NCBI GenBank assembly: GCA_002702965.1
Contig: PADE01000130.1
Location: 1 to 7,775, forward strand
Reading direction: 5' to 3'
Origin: Planctomycetaceae bacterium
Lineage (GTDB): Bacteria; Planctomycetota; Planctomycetia; Pirellulales; Pirellulaceae
DNA: 7,775 nucleotides
Of this stretch, positions 4,919-7,775 are shown piece by piece. The position numbers and the translations under genes are program-made. Under the pieces are notes generated by a model. It worked only from the letters and a program-made list of their open reading frames with translations, did not search any database and had not been told where the DNA came from. The stretch's first letter is position 1, and each line of letters starts with the position of its first letter.

Positions 4919-6523
4919 ATGTTGTGTTCGATTACGTTCCTCCTCACAAGCCTGCTACTCGCTGCCGAAAATGAGTCGGCTGGTCCCCAATCGAATGAAG
5001 TGGCTGAGCAAGTCGATCAGCGCCTTCGCGCGGAACTTCTCGGAACGCCGATCGGTACACTGGCGCTGCGCGCCGACGATGCGACGTTCCTACGGCGCGC
5101 GTTCCTAGACCTAGTGGGTGAACTACCGTCCGAAGAAGACCTCCTCGCATTTCTCCTGGACGATGCTCCGAACAAACGTGAGAAACTCCTGGACGCGTTG
5201 CTCGATGATCCGGAATTCGGCTTGCACTGGGGCAGGTACTGGCGAGACGTCATTCTCTATCGCCGTACCGAACCGCGCGCAGTACGCAGTTCGCAGGCAC
5301 TTTCCGACTTCCTCCGAGTGGAAATCAATCGTAACACACCCTGGGACGCGATTGCCCGCGCTTTTATCACCGCCAATGGAGACGTACGTGAGAATGGTGC
5401 TACCGGTTTGATCATGGCGCACGGAGGGCGACCGGAGGAAACGGTTGCCGAGCTGTCCCGGATTTTCATGGGAATCCAAATTCAATGTGCTCAATGTCAC
5501 GACCACCCCAGCGATCGCTGGAAACGGCAGCAATTCCATCAGCTGGCAGCGTTCTTCCCGCGTGTTGCAATTCGCCCCCAGCGAAACGGTAACGAACGCA
5601 CGTTCCTGGTCGAGGGGCGAGATTCCTTCCCCCGCCGCCGCCGCCGGATGAATAACAACCGATACGTGGGAACCGCCGAACACCTCATGCCCGACCTCGA
5701 ACATCCCACGCAACCCGGGACCACGACGCGCCCGGTTTTTTTCGTGAACGGAAAACGCCTACCGCTCGGTGTAGACGACGCGGTCCGTCGACAGCAGCTG
5801 GGCCGTTGGATGACCTCGCCCGACAATCCCTGGTTTGCCGCCGCTGTGGTCAATCGGCTGTGGTCGGAATTAGTCGGCGCAGGTTTCTACGAACCGGTCG
5901 ACGATCTGGGTCCCGATCGCGATTGCGTCGCGCCCCAAACAATGCACTACCTGGTAGCCGCCTTCCAGACCAATGACCACGACTTGAAGTGGCTGTTTCG
6001 AACCATCATGAGTACCTCAGCCTACCAACGGGAAAGCCGCAGTCGACCCGAATCGGAAGAGACCCCATTCCTGGCAAATCGCCCGCAGCGCCTTCGCGCC
6101 GACACGATATATAACACTCTGACTTCTGCACTCGCCATACGGCCGCGTTTGCAGTCAAGCAGACGTCGCCCGCAAGGTGGAGTGCGAAGGCTATTCAACG
6201 CGACATTTGGATACGACCCGAGTTCGCGGCGCGACTCGATTTCCGGGTCGGTGCAGCAAACTCTGCTGATGATGAACTCACGAATCGTCAGCACTTCGGT
6301 CCAGGCTCGACCGGGAACCCAACTGGGGCGACTGCTGCGACAAGTCAAAGACAACCGCCGCCTGATCTCGAGACTTTACTTGCGGACACTCGCCCGCCAA
6401 CCAACAGAGACAGAAGAACAAATCTGCCTCGATTACCTGCAGGAGATCAGCTCTCGGGAAGAGGCCTTTGAAGATATACTTTGGTCGCTTATCAACTCAA
6501 CCGAATTTCTGCACCGGAACTAG
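4919..6523 (+). CDS. Short DUF1549-DUF1553 secreted protein with one CxxCH motif
   Basis: This 534-residue protein belongs to the planctomycete cytochrome-like group (PSCyt2/DUF1549 followed by PSD1/DUF1553). A short signal peptide (1-16, MLCSITFLLTSLLLAA) points to export. DUF1549 spans about 28-215: FLRRAFLDLVGELPSEEDL (57-75), LHWGRYWRDV (102-111), and CAQCHDHPSDRW (190-201), whose C190-x-x-C193-H194 is a possible c-type heme site. DUF1553 spans about 290-530: VVNRLWSELVGAGFYEPVDD (310-329), HDLKWLFRTIMSTSAYQRES (353-372), NRPQRLRAD (387-395), MMNSR (451-455) and a C-terminal NSTEFLHRN. Most family members have 700-1100 residues and often an N-terminal PSCyt1 cytochrome domain or extra domains; this one lacks them. 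The usual PPSHPELL motif is replaced by RDCVAPQTMHYL. An arginine run (RRRRR, 239-243) sits in the variable linker. The enzymatic role of the family is unknown; the DUF1501 gene 77 bases downstream is the usual partner. Confidence 0.9.
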   Translation: MLCSITFLLTSLLLAAENESAGPQSNEVAEQVDQRLRAELLGTPIGTLALRADDATFLRRAFLDLVGELPSEEDLLAFLLDDAPNKREKLLDALLDDPEFGLHWGRYWRDVILYRRTEPRAVRSSQALSDFLRVEINRNTPWDAIARAFITANGDVRENGATGLIMAHGGRPEETVAELSRIFMGIQIQCAQCHDHPSDRWKRQQFHQLAAFFPRVAIRPQRNGNERTFLVEGRDSFPRRRRRMNNNRYVGTAEHLMPDLEHPTQPGTTTRPVFFVNGKRLPLGVDDAVRRQQLGRWMTSPDNPWFAAAVVNRLWSELVGAGFYEPVDDLGPDRDCVAPQTMHYLVAAFQTNDHDLKWLFRTIMSTSAYQRESRSRPESEETPFLANRPQRLRADTIYNTLTSALAIRPRLQSSRRRPQGGVRRLFNATFGYDPSSRRDSISGSVQQTLLMMNSRIVSTSVQARPGTQLGRLLRQVKDNRRLISRLYLRTLARQPTETEEQICLDYLQEISSREEAFEDILWSLINSTEFLHRN

Positions 6524-6590
6524 ATCGGCCGCAATCGCCAGACTCCGCCCGCAGGACCTACGGTACGCTGCGGTGACACGCGGTACAAAC

Positions 6591-6595
6591 GGGAG
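6591..6595 (+). promoter_or_regulatory. Ribosome binding site of the DUF1501 gene
   Basis: GGGAG lies 5 bases before the ATG at 6601. An in-frame TGA at 6574 prevents any start further upstream than 6577, so ATG 6601 is the best choice; the next in-frame ATG (6652) would cut off the twin-arginine motif. Confidence 0.65.
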
Positions 6596-6600
6596 CAACA

Positions 6601-7775
6601 ATGGGAAATCCAGGTTATTGGCAAACCGACGTGACAATCCACCGTCGCGGAATGCTGCGACTGGCAACCGGGCTGGGCATGGCGAGTTTCCCCACGCTCT
6701 TGGCGCAAGGTGCCGAACAACTCAAACGTCGCGGAAAATCCTGTGTGCTGCTCTGGATGCAAGGCGGACCCAGTCAGTTTGAGACATTCTCTCCGAAACC
6801 TGACCATCCCAACGGTGGTGAAACCAAGGCCATTGCCACGCAGGTACCCGGAATCGAAATCTCACAGCACCTACCGCAAATGGCACGTGTCATGGAAGAT
6901 GTCTGCCTGCTTCGATCCATGAACAGCAAGGAGGGCAGCCATCCCCGTGCGCAGAGCTTGTTGCACACGGGATACCTGCCGACTGCCAGCGTGCAATTCC
7001 CAACATTCGGTGCCCACGCGGCGCATCAGTTGGGTGACAGCGCGGACGAACTTCCCAATTTCGTGAAAATCGGTCGAGGAGGTCGTGGAGGTGGAGGGGG
7101 CGGCCTGCTGGGCGTGGCATACGATCCTTTTGTGATGAGTGACGCAAGCCGGATGCCCGAAAATACCACGGTGACGACGACCGACAGTCGTTATCGCCGC
7201 CGGCTCAAATTACGAACCCGACTCGAAAATCAATTTGCCAAACGAGGCTCCCGGCAGGAAGTGAATAACCAGGCCAAGCTGTACCGCAAGGCATCTCGGA
7301 TGGTGCTCAGTCCCAGCATGGAAGCCTTCGACATCAGCCGAGAACCTGAGTCGATGCACACGGCATACGGGAGTTCGGCGTTTGGGAAGGGCTGTTTGTT
7401 GGCAAGACGACTTCTGGAAGCAGGGGTCACGTTTGTCGAGGTCGTGGCCGGAAATTGGGATACGCACCTGGACAATTTTTCTCGTACTCAAACGCTTTGC
7501 CAACAAATCGACCAACCCTACTCACAACTGCTCCGAGATTTGAAGCAACGGGGCGTGCTTGAAAAAACACTGATCATTTGGATGGGCGAATTTGGTCGCA
7601 CGCCCCGAATTAACCCACGGGGTGGGCGCGACCACTTCCCGCGCGCTTTTAATGTGGCCCTGTCGGGTGCCGGCATCCGCGGCGGTCAAGTGATCGGCCG
7701 CACCAACGCGGGTGGCACCGCCGTGTCAGATCGTCCGATTACGGTCCCAGACCTGTTCCAAACGTTTTGCCGGGC
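6601..7775 (+). CDS. DUF1501 protein with twin-arginine leader, 3'-truncated by window edge
   Basis: The frame is open to the right edge (391 residues visible), with perhaps 40-70 C-terminal residues missing by comparison with usual family length. DUF1501 proteins fall in the alkaline phosphatase/sulfatase-like fold, but their reaction is not established. The N-terminus HRRGMLRLATGLGMASFPTLLAQGA (core HRRGMLRLA at 14-22) looks like a Tat signal, implying export in folded form. Family motifs in order: LLWMQGGPSQFETFSPKP (50-67), DVCLLRSMNSKEGSHPRAQS (100-119), GSSAFGKGCLLARRLLEAGV (257-276), GNWDTHLDNF (284-293), LIIWMGEFGRTPRIN (324-338), GGRDHFP (341-347), and GAGIRGGQVIGRTNAGG (356-372). 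A Gly-rich segment (GRGGRGGGGGG, 158-168) lies in the middle. The gene follows the DUF1549/DUF1553 gene by 77 bases without a visible terminator, so the two are probably cotranscribed. Confidence 0.92.
   Translation, partial: MGNPGYWQTDVTIHRRGMLRLATGLGMASFPTLLAQGAEQLKRRGKSCVLLWMQGGPSQFETFSPKPDHPNGGETKAIATQVPGIEISQHLPQMARVMEDVCLLRSMNSKEGSHPRAQSLLHTGYLPTASVQFPTFGAHAAHQLGDSADELPNFVKIGRGGRGGGGGGLLGVAYDPFVMSDASRMPENTTVTTTDSRYRRRLKLRTRLENQFAKRGSRQEVNNQAKLYRKASRMVLSPSMEAFDISREPESMHTAYGSSAFGKGCLLARRLLEAGVTFVEVVAGNWDTHLDNFSRTQTLCQQIDQPYSQLLRDLKQRGVLEKTLIIWMGEFGRTPRINPRGGRDHFPRAFNVALSGAGIRGGQVIGRTNAGGTAVSDRPITVPDLFQTFCR

Noticed and set aside
5123..5713. Minus-strand open frame of 196 residues
   Set aside because: It is antisense to the well-supported DUF1549 domain and has no recognisable motif.

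Overview
The window most likely comes from a planctomycete (Planctomycetota, probably Pirellulales/Rhodopirellula-like). The main reason is the adjacent pair of planctomycete-type secreted proteins at the right end: a DUF1549/DUF1553 protein with a CxxCH motif, followed by a DUF1501 protein with a twin-arginine leader. The TolC-like protein at the left edge is also of the type common in that phylum, with a long middle region and a Pro/Gln-rich tail. The DNA is moderately GC-rich and genes are spaced, not tightly packed. This assignment rests on protein family recognition by eye; no search was run.

Layout, left to right. (1) Nucleotides 1-1857, plus strand: the 3' part of an outer-membrane efflux (TolC-family) gene, open at the left edge, ending in a low-complexity tail with four QYQAP repeats. 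A strong hairpin plus T-run terminator follows. (2) Nucleotides 1914-2765, minus strand: a convergent gene for a fumarylacetoacetate hydrolase (FAH)-family protein that carries an unusual N-terminal signal peptide. Its stop codon lies inside the terminator of gene 1. (3) Nucleotides 2766-3040: the divergent intergenic region, with an inverted repeat in the FAH leader and a weak promoter-like site for the next gene. (4) Nucleotides 3041-4537, plus strand: a polytopic membrane protein with an acidic/proline-rich loop, not firmly assigned. (5) Nucleotides 4538-4918: a 381-base non-coding stretch with a promoter-like sequence and two hairpins, the second followed by five T's. It may be a leader/attenuator, a small RNA or a dispersed palindromic element. 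(6) Nucleotides 4919-6523 and 6601-7775, plus strand: the short DUF1549/DUF1553 gene and the DUF1501 gene (cut by the right edge), 77 bases apart, each with a good Shine-Dalgarno sequence and very probably one operon.

The DUF1549/1553 and DUF1501 products are both predicted to be exported and to act together outside the cytoplasm. Their biochemical role is unknown. The TolC-like, FAH and membrane-protein genes show no obvious functional link to them or to each other. Nothing here looks like a defence system, CRISPR array, prophage or insertion sequence. The least explained element is the structured non-coding region before the DUF1549 gene.
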